This document shows, piece by piece, positions 53,769-64,000 of a stretch of 64,000 nt of DNA; within the stretch, counting starts at the first letter, position 1, and the number at the start of each line of letters is the position of its first letter. The DNA is from Volutella citrinella (lineage: Eukaryota; Ascomycota; Sordariomycetes; Hypocreales; Nectriaceae). The position numbers and the translations under genes were made by a program. The stretch is taken from assembly GCA_034401135.1 (NCBI GenBank), contig JAWZSP010000004.1, positions 3,100,001-3,164,000 on the forward strand, written 5' to 3'. The notes beneath the pieces are model-generated. The model made no database searches, was not told the origin of the DNA, and worked only from the letters and a program-made list of their open reading frames with translations.

Positions 53769-54511
53769 GCCCCGCAAACCACCTCGCCAGGTTTCCAAGG
53801 GGCCTTCACGTCTCGCAAGAAGATGAACAGGCGCCACGGTCTGTGATTCACACTAGTTAGGAGGCGCAAGAGGGCTATGACGGTCGCTGGGCTCCATCAA
53901 ACGTACAGGCAACCTTAATCAATGACTCCGAACCTAGGAAAGTTAATCTCGAGGCCTTTCATCTGGCGTTGATGGCGTGGTGGCACTTTTGGGTATGCGC
54001 GTTCGCCTTTCAACCGTCGATGTTTTTTTCACCAGGTCGCGATCATCTGTCCGCAAGTCACGTGATCCGTCTGGTGGATGGTAGCGCAGCCGCGAGGTTC
54101 AATGTTGCAGGGAAGAAAAATTGGCTCTGAAAACGCCGGGCCGCCAGCCGAGCTAAGGCATGGCTTTTCACGTGATGCCCCTGAGCATCAACACTGCCGG
54201 AACCCATCGGAAGCATCACTGTGGAACTTTGGGAACAATATCAATTTGAACATTTCCAACATCACAAAATAATATTGTTTGAATTGGGGAAATATTATAT
54301 CCCTGCTTAAACGCCTGTCCCGGTGGTATCATATAGAGGGCTGCCGCAGATGGCGCTCGTCTCTGTGCCTGCCCATCCCAATAGCCTTGAAGTAAAAAAT
54401 GAAACCAAAAACGCCAATGGAAAAAAAAGGGGGAAATAAACCAGCCCGCTGTAATGTAATGTAAGAAGTCCCAAGCATGCCCATTCAACATAATAAAGGA
54501 ATCAACGCCCT
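53769..54511. other. Intergenic region upstream of the bromodomain gene
   Basis: About 740 bases between two minus-strand genes. Contains a TCACGTGA palindrome at 54058-54065 interrupted only by line position, a second CACGTGATG at 54170-54178, and an AT-rich patch with ATATT elements at 54230-54300. No gene recognised. Confidence 0.45.
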
Positions 54512-57500
54512 TTAAGGCGAAAGGGAACCCGAATCCCCGTCGGTACTGCGCTGTCCTTCTTCATCAGGACTATCACCATCGCGATCTCTTGGCTGATGAT
54601 TCAAGCGCAACTTCTCATCCAACATTGTCACCAGTCGTTCTGAGTACTCATCCAGCAGTCCGCTCAGAACAGTCTCATTCATCGCCTTGCTTCGGATTGC
54701 ACGGTCGCCGAGCGCTGCTGCTGTGAGCCGTAGTTCCTGGTCTAGCTCCGACAGCACGTCTTGGCTGATCGGATCGGCCGATGCGAGCTTCTTTCTGTAC
54801 GTCCTCAGCGACCGACATGTTTGCTCTGTTGCCATATTGAGTGATCCAAAGCCGCGGAGGTTGCATGATGAAGTCTTCCTGCGAGCACTGGTCCCAAGAG
54901 CAGGTAGGGACGGCCGCCTAGTGATCCTCGACTTGGGACTGACAGGTGGGCTTGTAGCCCGGCTGTCTGCCGAGGGACGGCGAGAAGGCGTTTCTCCCAA
55001 AGGCGTGCTGCTGCTAGGGCTCGTCGCAAACGTGTTGGTCGGTGTCCTGACACTGGTGGCCAAGTTGAATCGCGATGTTCGACGCTGAAGTGTTCGCGGT
55101 GGTGACCGGCGGCCTGATGCCGGCGATGGCCGTTGAAACTCGGCCAGCTCGGCCTTTGAAAGCACTCTCCGGAGCGGCGGCCTCGTAGATAGAGCTTCCT
55201 TGACCGGAGATGGATCTCTACTCAAAGTTCGTGGCGGCGGATCATTGAGATCAAGCCCCCATATCATCATCGTCCCGTCAGAGCCAACGCTGACAACCTT
55301 GCGGCTTCCGTCTTCGTCATCGACCAAACAAACACCATTTATACCCTCCGTGTGGCCCCATTCTCGGTCTAAAAAGTTGCCCGTCTGGGCATCGTACAGT
55401 CTAATAGATTTGTCGGTGTTGGAGGTAGCAAGTAAGAAATCTTGATCTTTTGGTTCCCAAGTCCCAATTGAGAGCGAGTCGAGCACCGCCGACTCCACGC
55501 CGCCCTCATCCATACACTTGAATGTGGCGAGCTGTCTGCCCGTGTTGAGATCGTATTGGCAAACAGTTCGGTCTAGGAGCGAAACAAAAACGGTTTTGCC
55601 ATCTGGGCCCATGGCCATAGAAGTAGGCGAAGCTTTGAGGACCATAACCCGGGACGGAATCGCCGCGATAGCGTCCGAGTCTTCCTCTTTGGAAATAATA
55701 TCATGAAGTTGAAGGGTCCTATCAAAGGAGCATGTGATGATCTTGTCATCGGAAGGAATGAGTACTTGAACCACCTTTGCGGCGAATTCGAGTGTCTGGA
55801 AATGTTCAATGCTGCCGTCAGATGTTCGGTGAAACAACTGAGTCGTTCGGTCTCTGCCGCAAGAGGCCATGAGAAACTTTTCATCATCTTCGTAGATGCT
55901 AATGTGGCGGCAGTCGGACAAGTGGGCCTTGGTATCCAGAATAGCCTGCTTGGTCTCGGTATCAATAATTCTTAGAATGCCTAGGCGGTCAGCTGCAACA
56001 AGCAGTTTGCCATTTTTGGCAGTGCGGGCGTATGTCAACTGGTTCTCGGGCACAAGCTCGTTGTCGGGGTTGGTCATCTCGATAGGCACATTGATTGACG
56101 ACTTGACTTGGCCATCCAAACTCCAAAAGATGACATTGCCCGACGCTGACCATGTCAGGACTGAGGAGCCAAGCTCATTTGGTCTGTGAAGCTCCTGAAT
56201 GCCAATGACAGGATCTCGGTGACCAGGAATCGGAATGTGTGACGTCGCCTGTGTGCTCTTGCCGGGAACATAGTCAGAGTTCCATATGTCGATGGAATGC
56301 CGAGAGTCAATCGTGACGAGCCTGTCCCGGATAAACCCGAGAGCCACAAGGCCGGTCGAAGTTCTTGTCGACTCCAACACACACGATGCTCTACAGTCCA
56401 GAACCGCTTCAACGTCCAGCAAGGCAAAATGGCCCCCCCTGCCGCCAACATAGGCGACATTGTCCTTGACGGTGATGGAAGTAATGTGGAAATTCAGGCT
56501 CAGAACCCTGAGTAGCTTCATCTGCCGGTCGTCATCGTCCAGAATGCATACATCGCCCGTTTCTGAGCAAATGATGAGATGAGACTTCCTAACGACGGCA
56601 GCGCAGCTGAAAGTTGCCTCAAGAAGAGCACCCAACAGGATATTACGCCCCGGTAAGGTCTTCTGGGCTGGAGGCGTTGCGGAGCCCTGTTCGTTCATAA
56701 ACTTCTGCTTGGTAGGAGAACCGGCGGGCCCTTCTTCAACACGCCATATTTTGGCATGGCGAACTCCGAGCGTAATCAAGCAATTGCCCATCCAGAGCAT
56801 GTCTCTGATGTAGGAGGTGCAGCGGTTCTGCTGAAAGAGCTTGGCGGCGCCGGTCCTGGGATCGATCCTCCACACGTAGATGAAACCATCGTTTGCGGCG
56901 CCCAGCGAGGCTAGGTATCTTGTGTCGGCAGACCATGCAACCGCTTTCACGCCAAATGTATGCTCGCTGATAGAGACGAGCGGCGTATCAGAAGAGGAGT
57001 CGTGCAGGCTAAAAATTAGAACCCGTGGGGCATATCCAGTCTCGCCGACTGCCAGGAACTTGCCGTCCCGACTCAATGAAATACAGGTTGCTGCCTTGAT
57101 GCGTTCCCGGCTCGTCCAGGTCTTGCCGCTGGGGGAATCGCCCCAGTCGGGTTGGTTGTGAGGAGAGTCTCGATAACTGGCAGCGACCCGCCCCCGGCTA
57201 TCATTGGCCTTGGGCGTAGCTGTGGGAGTTACTGGGGAATTCTGGTAAGTCGCAACCGAATACACGGGCGTGGCAGTCGGTCGAGCCCGGTAAAATCGTT
57301 GATAGTGTTGGTCATCGTCTACATTGGCCACGACCACAGCGCCGCCAGCGACATAGGCAAAGGTGGAACCGACGGTGTCGAAGCCGGTGGGGGAGGAGCA
57401 GGTGTTGCCGATGACGCGCTTCAGTGAAAGCTTGGATGTTGATTCGGGGGGAGATCGGCCACGCATTGGCGACCGGGCGGACCTTGTCGGGCGGGAGAGG

Positions 57501-57556
57501 AAAGGAGAGTTGGAGGGGGTGAATTTGAGCCGGCTGTTTGAAGGTGTTGCCGCCAT
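54512..57556 (-). CDS. WD40 protein of the WDR62/MAPKBP1 type
   Basis: Single-exon protein of 1014 aa from the ATG at 57556 (the open frame continues upstream to 57817 but only from a TTG). After a Ser/Arg/Pro-rich 45 residues begins the MABP1/WDR62-like opening (LKRVIGNTCSSPTGFD, AYVAGGAVVVANV), then a run of WD40 repeats to about 760, including DGKFLAVGETGYAPRVLIF, VKAVAWSADTRYLASLG and GVRHAKIWRVEE, enough for two propellers. A disordered Ser/Arg/Pro-rich region follows, and a helical, probably coiled-coil end lies at about 920-1000. Animal WDR62 and MAPKBP1 are JNK scaffolds that also act at spindle poles. Whether the fungal protein has either role is unknown; budding yeast has no clear counterpart that I recall. 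Confidence 0.8.
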   Translation of the reverse strand: MAATPSNSRLKFTPSNSPFLSRPTRSARSPMRGRSPPESTSKLSLKRVIGNTCSSPTGFDTVGSTFAYVAGGAVVVANVDDDQHYQRFYRARPTATPVYSVATYQNSPVTPTATPKANDSRGRVAASYRDSPHNQPDWGDSPSGKTWTSRERIKAATCISLSRDGKFLAVGETGYAPRVLIFSLHDSSSDTPLVSISEHTFGVKAVAWSADTRYLASLGAANDGFIYVWRIDPRTGAAKLFQQNRCTSYIRDMLWMGNCLITLGVRHAKIWRVEEGPAGSPTKQKFMNEQGSATPPAQKTLPGRNILLGALLEATFSCAAVVRKSHLIICSETGDVCILDDDDRQMKLLRVLSLNFHITSITVKDNVAYVGGRGGHFALLDVEAVLDCRASCVLESTRTSTGLVALGFIRDRLVTIDSRHSIDIWNSDYVPGKSTQATSHIPIPGHRDPVIGIQELHRPNELGSSVLTWSASGNVIFWSLDGQVKSSINVPIEMTNPDNELVPENQLTYARTAKNGKLLVAADRLGILRIIDTETKQAILDTKAHLSDCRHISIYEDDEKFLMASCGRDRTTQLFHRTSDGSIEHFQTLEFAAKVVQVLIPSDDKIITCSFDRTLQLHDIISKEEDSDAIAAIPSRVMVLKASPTSMAMGPDGKTVFVSLLDRTVCQYDLNTGRQLATFKCMDEGGVESAVLDSLSIGTWEPKDQDFLLATSNTDKSIRLYDAQTGNFLDREWGHTEGINGVCLVDDEDGSRKVVSVGSDGTMMIWGLDLNDPPPRTLSRDPSPVKEALSTRPPLRRVLSKAELAEFQRPSPASGRRSPPRTLQRRTSRFNLATSVRTPTNTFATSPSSSTPLGETPSRRPSADSRATSPPVSPKSRITRRPSLPALGTSARRKTSSCNLRGFGSLNMATEQTCRSLRTYRKKLASADPISQDVLSELDQELRLTAAALGDRAIRSKAMNETVLSGLLDEYSERLVTMLDEKLRLNHQPRDRDGDSPDEEGQRSTDGDSGSLSP

Positions 57557-59912
57557 ATTTTCGCCATTGACGCCTGGCTCTCGGGGAAGTCGAATAAGAG
57601 AAATCGTCCGGTGGAACGAGGCACACGGAAGAATACGCTGATCGGTCAATGCAGATGGCTCTGATTGTGCGGGGACGGCCCAGCGTGACTCTAATAGGAT
57701 GGTATACGGTGCCGCAGAATATCGGTGTTGTTTGGTAGAGAGTGCGAGAAGAGAAACGAGGATTGGTGCGCTGCTGTTGCCGTTGTTGTTATTTTGGTTG
57801 ACTGGGTGGTGCTGCAAGAGGTGGATGCAGGTCAGGTTGCCGACGGGCGGTGTAAGTCGCAGCTGCAGGCCGAGGGTCGGCGCTTTGCTTTGTGGGAGCT
57901 AAAAAAGCTGGTGGAGAGTCAGTCGGGCGGCACGGGAAGAGCAAGGGGCACGGTCGAACGCACAGTGACGAGAAGAAGAACAAACAGCGAGTGGAAACGG
58001 CTCAAGAACCGACGGGGGAGAGGGCGAGGAGTGAGAAGATGTGATGGGAGAGGAAGAATTATGGCGAGATGAAGCAAAAGACAAGAGGACTCAACCCGTG
58101 GGCCTGGCGGGTAGACCTAGACTTGGCTGCTAACCTCCAGCTCCCCTGGCTGGCAGCCTTCTCTGGGCGGGCCAGGATTTGTTTTGGTCCCTGGTTTCCG
58201 GGGGGCCCAGCCAGCCGACTGGGGTGGGGTGAGTGGTGGTGGCTGCCAGCCCCACCAATGGCTAAGACAATAAGACTGGTCGCCGCGCCTGGTGCTGTTG
58301 GAAGTCTCTTGTGAGCACTGTAACGGGCCCGCTGAGAAGCCACTGGGTGCGCACTATCATCCGTGGGCGGGGATCAGCCGGGACCCATGACGTGGGCTGA
58401 GTGGGCACTGGACGGCTCAGCGGCCAAAGTCCACGCTAGCGGGTGACTGGGAGACCTGGGGGGAGACCAGGGCCCGGCTGGCGGGGGCTTGGCTCGCCGT
58501 TCCCGTCCCACCATTCCATTGATTGCCCAAGAGTCCCTCAGCTTCAACTCGAGCCTCGAGCACCAATGTTCCATCGAGCACGCGTCCGCAATTCGAGTCG
58601 TCACAGCAGGCAATTGTTCACTTATCTGGACGCCAATCGTACCAATCACATCTGCCACACCTGACAGGGCTTGTCATCCTTGCCGGTCATTGATGACATT
58701 GAGACTGGAGGTTCTGGATTGAGGCGCGTTGAAGCTCACACCATCGGGGAGCATCCCGCTCGTTTTCTCAAAGACCGCGTAAAATGCTGGCGAGATCCTG
58801 AATGTTGCAGCCATCCCTCGGAAATCCGAACCGAGACTCGACCCCAGCTCCCATCGGATGTGCTTACAGACGACCAGGTCAGTTGCACCCCATCTCACCC
58901 ATCAGTACGGCACACGGAGTATCAGGATCACAATCGCTTCAAGCCACCGCAACCACCAACTGCCGGTGGAAGTTGAAAAAAGAAAGGAAACGGTTCCAAC
59001 GACGCGCTTGATAAGTTCGTTTGCCACGTCCCACTTGATGCGCTGCCAGCCACAGCCATTCCATGCTTTGTCTGATCTGATGCTCTTTGCTATCTTCGCC
59101 TGTCCGTCTAAGCACACGTCTAAGCATGCCCCCTGGTCAATGCCCTGGTCCACAAGCCGCAAAGTGAAATGAGGATGCTCCCGGTGCCCTGTCCATCCAC
59201 TTTCCACAGTCATCGCGTATTGTTATCTAGCTACAGACTCGGCCTTACCACAATGCGCCATGTTCCAGGTACCAATTAAACGTGCCGTGTCTCACCTCGT
59301 CGTTTGGGGCCTAAGCTGTGGCTTGACGAACCTCCCCCTGTTTGCCAAACTTTGCCCGGCCTGGAGGCTGTTCCATCGTGTGGTCCGGCGTGTCTGTCTC
59401 CTTTTTCCTTCCAGGCATCGAGCCGAGTCGCCAAATCGGCCTATCACACCACGGGCTGCGCGTCCATCGCGTCGGCGGCCTGCTCCCCGTCGCGAAGCAC
59501 GTCCATATTTGTCCTTCCGTGGCATCCCATCACTTAATTATAGGAAAGCATGGCTATACCAGAGTAATTCTGCCACTTGGACCATGTCGCAAATCACTAT
59601 CATGGAACAGCAGATCACCGCGGGGCCCGAGCGGCGCCGAGAGGCACAGACCTTTCACAGCAAGTTTGACAGCTCCTTGGCCCTAATAAAGTCTCCTATC
59701 ATAGCCTTCATACCTTATCCGTAGGTACTCCGTGATTAACACTGCACAATGATTGCTCCTTGCACCCGCCACTCTGTACTCCAAACTCCTTCTATGTTTT
59801 GGCTCCGCTTTTCGTCCTCCACGATCTTCTCGTGGGTCGTTGTTGTCCCAAGTGAGCTGACGCTTCACCATATCATCTGTAATATCCAAGTTTGGTATAC
59901 CAGGCTGTTCTC
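57557..59912. other. Intergenic region between the WD40 gene and RGP1
   Basis: About 2.4 kb between two minus-strand genes: WD40 leader and promoter on the left (GA-rich on the plus strand near 57930-58080), RGP1 3' UTR on the right. Short frames show no family resemblance. No repeats or RNA genes recognised. Confidence 0.5.
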
Positions 59913-62444
59913 TCATACCGCAAGTCCTTCTTCCGATGCCTCGTCCCGCTCTAGTCGCTCCAGGCCAGTTCCAACAGCTCCGTAAATCCGCAACGGCACT
60001 GCAATCTCAAAGCTCTCGCACACTAGATTCTCGACTGCCACAAGAACCTGTCCGCCCTTCTCATCCTGGGAGATCTGTTCCAGGAGGGGGTGGACGGTCG
60101 GTCGTTCGTCCATCTCTGCTTCGCCAGCGTCGCCACCCCCACCCCGTGAAGGGACGACGAACTCGATTCGTATTTTCCACTCCAAGCTCACCCCGCTGGT
60201 AACAAATTCGGGGGTAGCTGTGATTGGGATGGTTGGGCTGAAGGTAACACGTCGCGAGTAGAGCGTTGCCTCAGATGAAGCTGCATATACCTTGCGCGTG
60301 ACTCGGTGAATGCTTGACTCGGACCGCATGGCCAAAGAAGGATCTACCTTCTCCGAGGTTTCTAGCGTGGCGTGGATAGCGTAGCATGGTATGTCGGCGT
60401 CGGTGAAATCAATGGCCATTGTCACCACCTCTCCCAATCGATAGGCCGGGCGAGTAAGCATAACTACGCCAACTCTCTGTCCGTTTTGCGCAATTTCGAA
60501 TCTGTTGGGGCTTTGCTGTCCACCAGACGCCATGTTGCTACGCATTATCGCAAGATGAATGGCATCTGGGGTAGAAGTGATGGCCTCAAACGCAGAGGGT
60601 CGTCGAGAGCCGGCACCCGCGGCCGTTGGTGACAAGAGAATGCTTCCGCTCTCGTCTCGAGGGCGTGACACCAAGTCTTCGACATAGAGCAGGAAGTCAT
60701 TGATTGAAGAAGGGGGAGCCTGCGTTCCGTTGCGACCCCTCGATTTGTCCCCGTTCGTGAAGGTTGTGACCTGGGCCATGTCTCGAAGGAGCACATAGGG
60801 ATTCATTAAATCGTGCCCGAGAATTTCGCCGTGGCTGTTGACGCTTCCTAGAACTCGGAAGGGGACCTCGACCGATCGAACCTGCTGTTCCTTGGCACCC
60901 CCTACCCTTTGTGTTCCGACCACCAAGCTGTACGAGATCTTCACAGCCTTTCCCTTGTGAGTTGGGGGGAGTCCCTTGGGTAGTCGGAATGTGTACTCGT
61001 ATTCCCGGCTCTCTCCGGGGGCGAGTTGTAGGTCGACAAAGAGGATGGACTGAGGCGTTGTCAAAAGCGGGACCGATTTCGAGTTCGCAACTCCTCGCAT
61101 CTCCTTGATCGTGCTGAGCTCGCCTCCTCCCAGGAAGTCCCCCAGGGAGCTACTAATCTTCCCCCATCCGAACCCTCGGAGGAGTCCACTGTCGCGCTTG
61201 GAAGTCTCCAAACCCACAACACCTCCACCGCCCTGACCAACGATGGCCTTCTTCTTGACCTGTTCGAATTGTCCGAGGCTGACGAGAGAGCCATCCAAAG
61301 TAAATGATCCCTGGAGTTGCGCATATCCCATCATCAGCGACTCCGGAACTCTCGGCTGCTGTGACACTACACCTAAACTCCGTCTCAACGACCTCCCGGA
61401 GCCTCGAGCCGGAGGCTGGGTAACATATTCCGATATTAGTGTTTCTGTAGAATTGTTGCTCATCGAATAAAACTCCCCGCTGCTTCGGGGCGTTCCTCCA
61501 AGTACTCCGGTGCTCGCCAACACTCGAGCAGCTGGTGCAGGCTGCTCGGTGATGGTGGGGACGGTGTCTTTTGACCGGCTGAGTGTGTGGTTGAAATCCA
61601 CCGGCGAGGCTCTTCGGTTGGATGAATGCTCGCCCACCACTCCTAACGGGCTATGGGCGAGTTCGGCTGTCGGCGATGGGGCAGCAGGGAAGCGGAATTC
61701 TGGCATAGGATTTGGAGATGTCCTCGGCGACCTTGGGGACCTTCGGGAGACCCCAAGCCCAGGAGTGTTAGGTGCTGTCGGCGGTCGCGACATTCGACCA
61801 AATCTATCCGGGGGAGGGTATGATGCGTGGAAGAGCGGAGAACTGGACATCCGAGGAGAATGAGTGGCTGCAGCGTCATTAGTCCAGCGTCGATCCAACG
61901 TTGGCGGCGTCGACCTGCCTGAGTAAGGGCCTTGAGGAACCTGGTTCTGGCCACGAGGCATGATTTGTAGACTCGAGGCACGACTGTGTCCGCGGTTTGG
62001 TCGCTGGGCACGCGGGGGTACTTCAGTATAGTGGCCATGGTCCTCTGTGCCCACTGAGGACCCCATCGACACAATCGAGAGCGATCGCTTGTGCGAATGG
62101 CCAGATGGACGGTCGTTCGTTCCCGCAGGTGATGGCCATTGTACGGATCCCGCCCTACTGTGCGATTGCGACGATGGGACGCTCAGCGACAAGGCCGAGC
62201 GATGGTGTCCTCTTCCCGAGGCTCGAGTGATCGGGGGCGTTAGGCCATTGTTCGGCTTGGGGCGGGTCGGCAGCGCGGAGGCCAGTCGGCTGCGCTCTGG
62301 CGGATTCGGCTGCTTTGGGGAGTTGGCGCCGGATGATACGTTCTTGAAGGTGATGGTGCACTTGATCTCCTCGCCGGCGAAGACAGTCTGGTCGTGCCAG
62401 CGTATAAAGACGCGGACGTTGCTCTGTCCGTCCAGCGGCGCCAT
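59913..62444 (-). CDS. RGP1: RGP1, subunit of the Ric1-Rgp1 GEF for Ypt6/Rab6
   Basis: Single-exon protein of 843 aa. Ric1-Rgp1 is the guanine nucleotide exchange factor that activates the Golgi Rab Ypt6/Rab6 for endosome-to-Golgi traffic. The N-terminus begins with an arrestin-like strand region, NVRVFIRWHDQTVFAGEEIK, typical of Rgp1. A Ser/Pro/Arg-rich disordered insert covers about 40-370. The conserved core resumes with LQGSFTLDGSLVSL, PQSILFVDLQLAPGESREYEYTFRLP and KISYSLVVGTQR, and ends with a beta-rich segment near 650-820 (AYRLGEVVTMAIDFTDADIPCYAIHATLE; FVTSGVSLEWKIRIEFV). Yeast Rgp1 is about 660 aa, so the mould version is longer mainly through the insert. It shares the trafficking theme with GYP5 in this window but not the locus. 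Confidence 0.92.
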   Translation of the reverse strand: MAPLDGQSNVRVFIRWHDQTVFAGEEIKCTITFKNVSSGANSPKQPNPPERSRLASALPTRPKPNNGLTPPITRASGRGHHRSALSLSVPSSQSHSRAGSVQWPSPAGTNDRPSGHSHKRSLSIVSMGSSVGTEDHGHYTEVPPRAQRPNRGHSRASSLQIMPRGQNQVPQGPYSGRSTPPTLDRRWTNDAAATHSPRMSSSPLFHASYPPPDRFGRMSRPPTAPNTPGLGVSRRSPRSPRTSPNPMPEFRFPAAPSPTAELAHSPLGVVGEHSSNRRASPVDFNHTLSRSKDTVPTITEQPAPAARVLASTGVLGGTPRSSGEFYSMSNNSTETLISEYVTQPPARGSGRSLRRSLGVVSQQPRVPESLMMGYAQLQGSFTLDGSLVSLGQFEQVKKKAIVGQGGGGVVGLETSKRDSGLLRGFGWGKISSSLGDFLGGGELSTIKEMRGVANSKSVPLLTTPQSILFVDLQLAPGESREYEYTFRLPKGLPPTHKGKAVKISYSLVVGTQRVGGAKEQQVRSVEVPFRVLGSVNSHGEILGHDLMNPYVLLRDMAQVTTFTNGDKSRGRNGTQAPPSSINDFLLYVEDLVSRPRDESGSILLSPTAAGAGSRRPSAFEAITSTPDAIHLAIMRSNMASGGQQSPNRFEIAQNGQRVGVVMLTRPAYRLGEVVTMAIDFTDADIPCYAIHATLETSEKVDPSLAMRSESSIHRVTRKVYAASSEATLYSRRVTFSPTIPITATPEFVTSGVSLEWKIRIEFVVPSRGGGGDAGEAEMDERPTVHPLLEQISQDEKGGQVLVAVENLVCESFEIAVPLRIYGAVGTGLERLERDEASEEGLAV

Positions 62445-62919
62445 GGCGGAAATCCCAGCTCAGCGTCGGGCGCGTGCGGTGGGACAGATGTGAGGCAGCA
62501 GATCAAGCATCTCCACGCGCATGCATGCTTGCTATCGGTAGTGTCGGGGCAGCTGGGCGTGATGGAGATGAGGCGATTGATGGGAGCTCGAGGTCCCGCG
62601 TCATGGGGATTGGTTGAAAGGGGATGGGGAGGTTCGCGCCCGGAGGGTACTGGGCAGGGAGCTGTCAGCACCAATCGCGGCGTAGCTGCGGCCAAGTGGG
62701 ACCTAGGCTCAGGAGCACTCCGCAGTCTAACCACATGGCGAATTCTGAGCACCCGAAAGGACAATTGATGAAGCCTCGACAGTCCGAGACAGCTTATTGT
62801 ATTTGACAGCTTTTAGAACCCCTGTCTCCAGCATCTCACCACAGCGCATCGCGTAGTAATGCACCTTTAGCCCACCATAGTTCGTCTAATAACCCCCTCT
62901 GGCATCGACATATTCCCCA
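62445..62919. other. Intergenic region between RGP1 and the DUF7918 gene
   Basis: About 475 bases between two minus-strand genes; RGP1 promoter and the 3' UTR of the next gene. Nothing else recognised. Confidence 0.55.
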
Positions 62920-64000
62920 CTATTCGTCCGTCAAGTCGAATGCCTCTGTGCCATCGTCCAGCTTGATCGTTTTGAGTGGTCGGGATAGGAGTGGCAGCTC
63001 ATCTGCTTCACGCTTCACTCTTGCCGAGGGCTTATTATTCATCTATGCAGTGTTAGAACGTAAACACGATAATAAAATTTTGATGAAAGGGCGCCCTTGC
63101 GTCTTCAAGTCTTTCCATCGCAAGACGGCGAATATCTGCCTCGGACAAGTTGGCCAATTGACTTTCCGCTGTTGCGTGTTCCGGCGAGGGTGGTCTCGGA
63201 ATTATGAGTAGTCTCTGCAGAGATTCTATTTCTGTCATGAGCAATAAAGCAAACCGTGAACATACTAGCGGAAGGGCTTTACCGTGAGATCGATAGTGAA
63301 AATAGACATGGCCACAGTCTCTTTCGTCACGTATTGAAACACACCCCGGCGCCTTGTCCTCGTATTCAGTAGATAAGCTGTAACGGTCAGTCAAGGCCTC
63401 CATGGTCAATCAAATCGCCGTACCTGGCTCCATGCGACAGGTCTCTGCCTTTGAGTGCTTTCTCTGTCAGGTTGAGGTTTTGCTTCGTGAAATGTGAAAC
63501 CTGCTGCTTAACCATAGCAGATTTTATACCTGTACCTATCTGAACCTTAATCGTGCCAAGTGATTTCAAGGTTGATGGATTGGCCTTTCGGGAACTCCGT
63601 TGGTTTTCATCTAATTAGCCAAGGAGTCAGACAAGATGCGCTACCAAATAGCTCACGCACTCACCAAGTGAAATAGGAGCGAATGCCAAATTTCTCTTCA
63701 CACAAGTTCCTGGTGCATCCAACCGTGTGATAGTGTTTGTAACTTTTGCGGTGCCTACAACAGTACCATCGTCCTCAGAGTACAGCACTGGCGAATAGAC
63801 AAGGGAGCCATCCACGTACACCCTACAGCAGATGAGGTTATGAGATCGTGGGAGTTTGAAACTGGCATCCACCGTCATTTCCACAGAGAATTCGCTCCCT
63901 GATGTGGACTGGATGTAGCAGGACGAAGCGGGTAGTCCGCCAGGTTCTGGCTCGTGGTCTGGGTCTGCATGCTCTTCGGCCACCAATCCACCGACCCGGA
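62920..64000 (-). CDS. DUF7918 family protein, C-terminal part (runs off right edge)
   Basis: The N-terminal residues lie beyond base 64000. Five visible exons on the minus strand: 63665 to the edge, 63424-63610, 63283-63377, 63101-63231 and 62920-63042. Introns are 63611-63664 (gtgagt...tag), 63378-63423 (gtacgg...cag), 63232-63282 (gtaaag...cag) and 63043-63100, which appears to be GC-AG (gcaagg donor, ctaac branch, tag acceptor). All phases agree. The family signature is seen in LVAEEHADPDHEPEP, CYIQSTSGSEFSVEM and NLICCRVYVDG, then a Lys/Gln-rich middle (KSLGTIKVQIGTG), EYEDKAPGCVSIRDERDCGH, and an acidic end FDLTDE. These proteins are common in moulds and have no known function; the N-terminal part is a predicted beta-rich domain. 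Confidence 0.8.

Noticed and set aside
53769..53837. N-terminal extension of the bromodomain protein
   Set aside because: The extension would start at GTG; the first ATG in frame is 53768 and matches family-type N-termini.
57557..57817. 87-residue N-terminal extension of the WD40 protein
   Set aside because: Would begin at TTG; an Asn/Gln-rich leader translation without homology. The ATG at 57556 is preferred.
1..64000. tRNA or 5S rRNA genes, CRISPR arrays, insertion sequences
   Set aside because: I looked for B-box-like GGTTCRANNCC on both strands, for regularly spaced repeats and for terminal inverted or long terminal repeats, and saw none; a tRNA or repeat search program could still find something by-eye reading missed.

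Overview
This window looks like nuclear DNA of a filamentous ascomycete (Pezizomycotina, probably Sordariomycetes and plausibly Hypocreales; species not determined). The evidence is sparse short introns (46-81 nt inside coding regions) with GT(A/G)NGT donors and CTAAC-like branch sites, pyrimidine-rich leaders, and proteins whose closest recognisable families are those of mould fungi (Zn(II)2Cys6 regulators, DUF7918, a small RecQ-like helicase, SOG2 of the RAM network). I saw no transposon, tRNA, rRNA or CRISPR array, and no biosynthetic gene cluster.

Layout. 1-11 kb: 5' part of the giant HECT ligase TOM1 (minus), GYP5-type RabGAP (plus), ribosomal protein S8 (minus). 11-21 kb: an unknown low-complexity protein interrupted by one in-frame TAG (minus), TSC13 enoyl reductase (plus), a BLOC-1 subunit 1/GCN5L1 protein (minus), an orphan glycosylated membrane protein (minus). 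21-33 kb: SOG2 leucine-rich-repeat protein (minus), 4.3 kb without a gene, a compact RecQ-family helicase (plus) tail to tail with a Zn(II)2Cys6 regulator (minus). 33-39 kb is the most accessory-like part: long intergenic stretches, an AT-richer stretch, a Cys-rich secreted protein, and a second Zn-cluster gene carrying a one-base frameshift. 39-64 kb is dense housekeeping DNA: CWC27, heat shock factor HSF1, DBP6 (divergent from SPT14/PIG-A), a BRD8/Bdc1-like bromodomain protein, a WDR62/MAPKBP1-like WD40 protein, RGP1, and a DUF7918 gene cut by the right edge.

The genes do not form a pathway. Several touch shared themes: vesicle trafficking (GYP5, RGP1, BLOC1S1), ribosome supply (RPS8, DBP6, and TOM1, which clears excess ribosomal proteins in yeast), chromatin and transcription (bromodomain protein, HSF1, two Zn-cluster proteins), and ER lipid/GPI synthesis (TSC13, SPT14). 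The best leads are the in-frame TAG at 11533-11535 with 176 further open codons behind it, the single-base frameshift at 37623-37627, CCGAACTT motifs (one forming CCG-N5-CGG) upstream of the 32.8 kb regulator, and an ATG-free stretch of about 800 nt in front of HSF1. I did not find a convincing new multi-gene system. Intron and start calls are by eye and not backed by transcript data.
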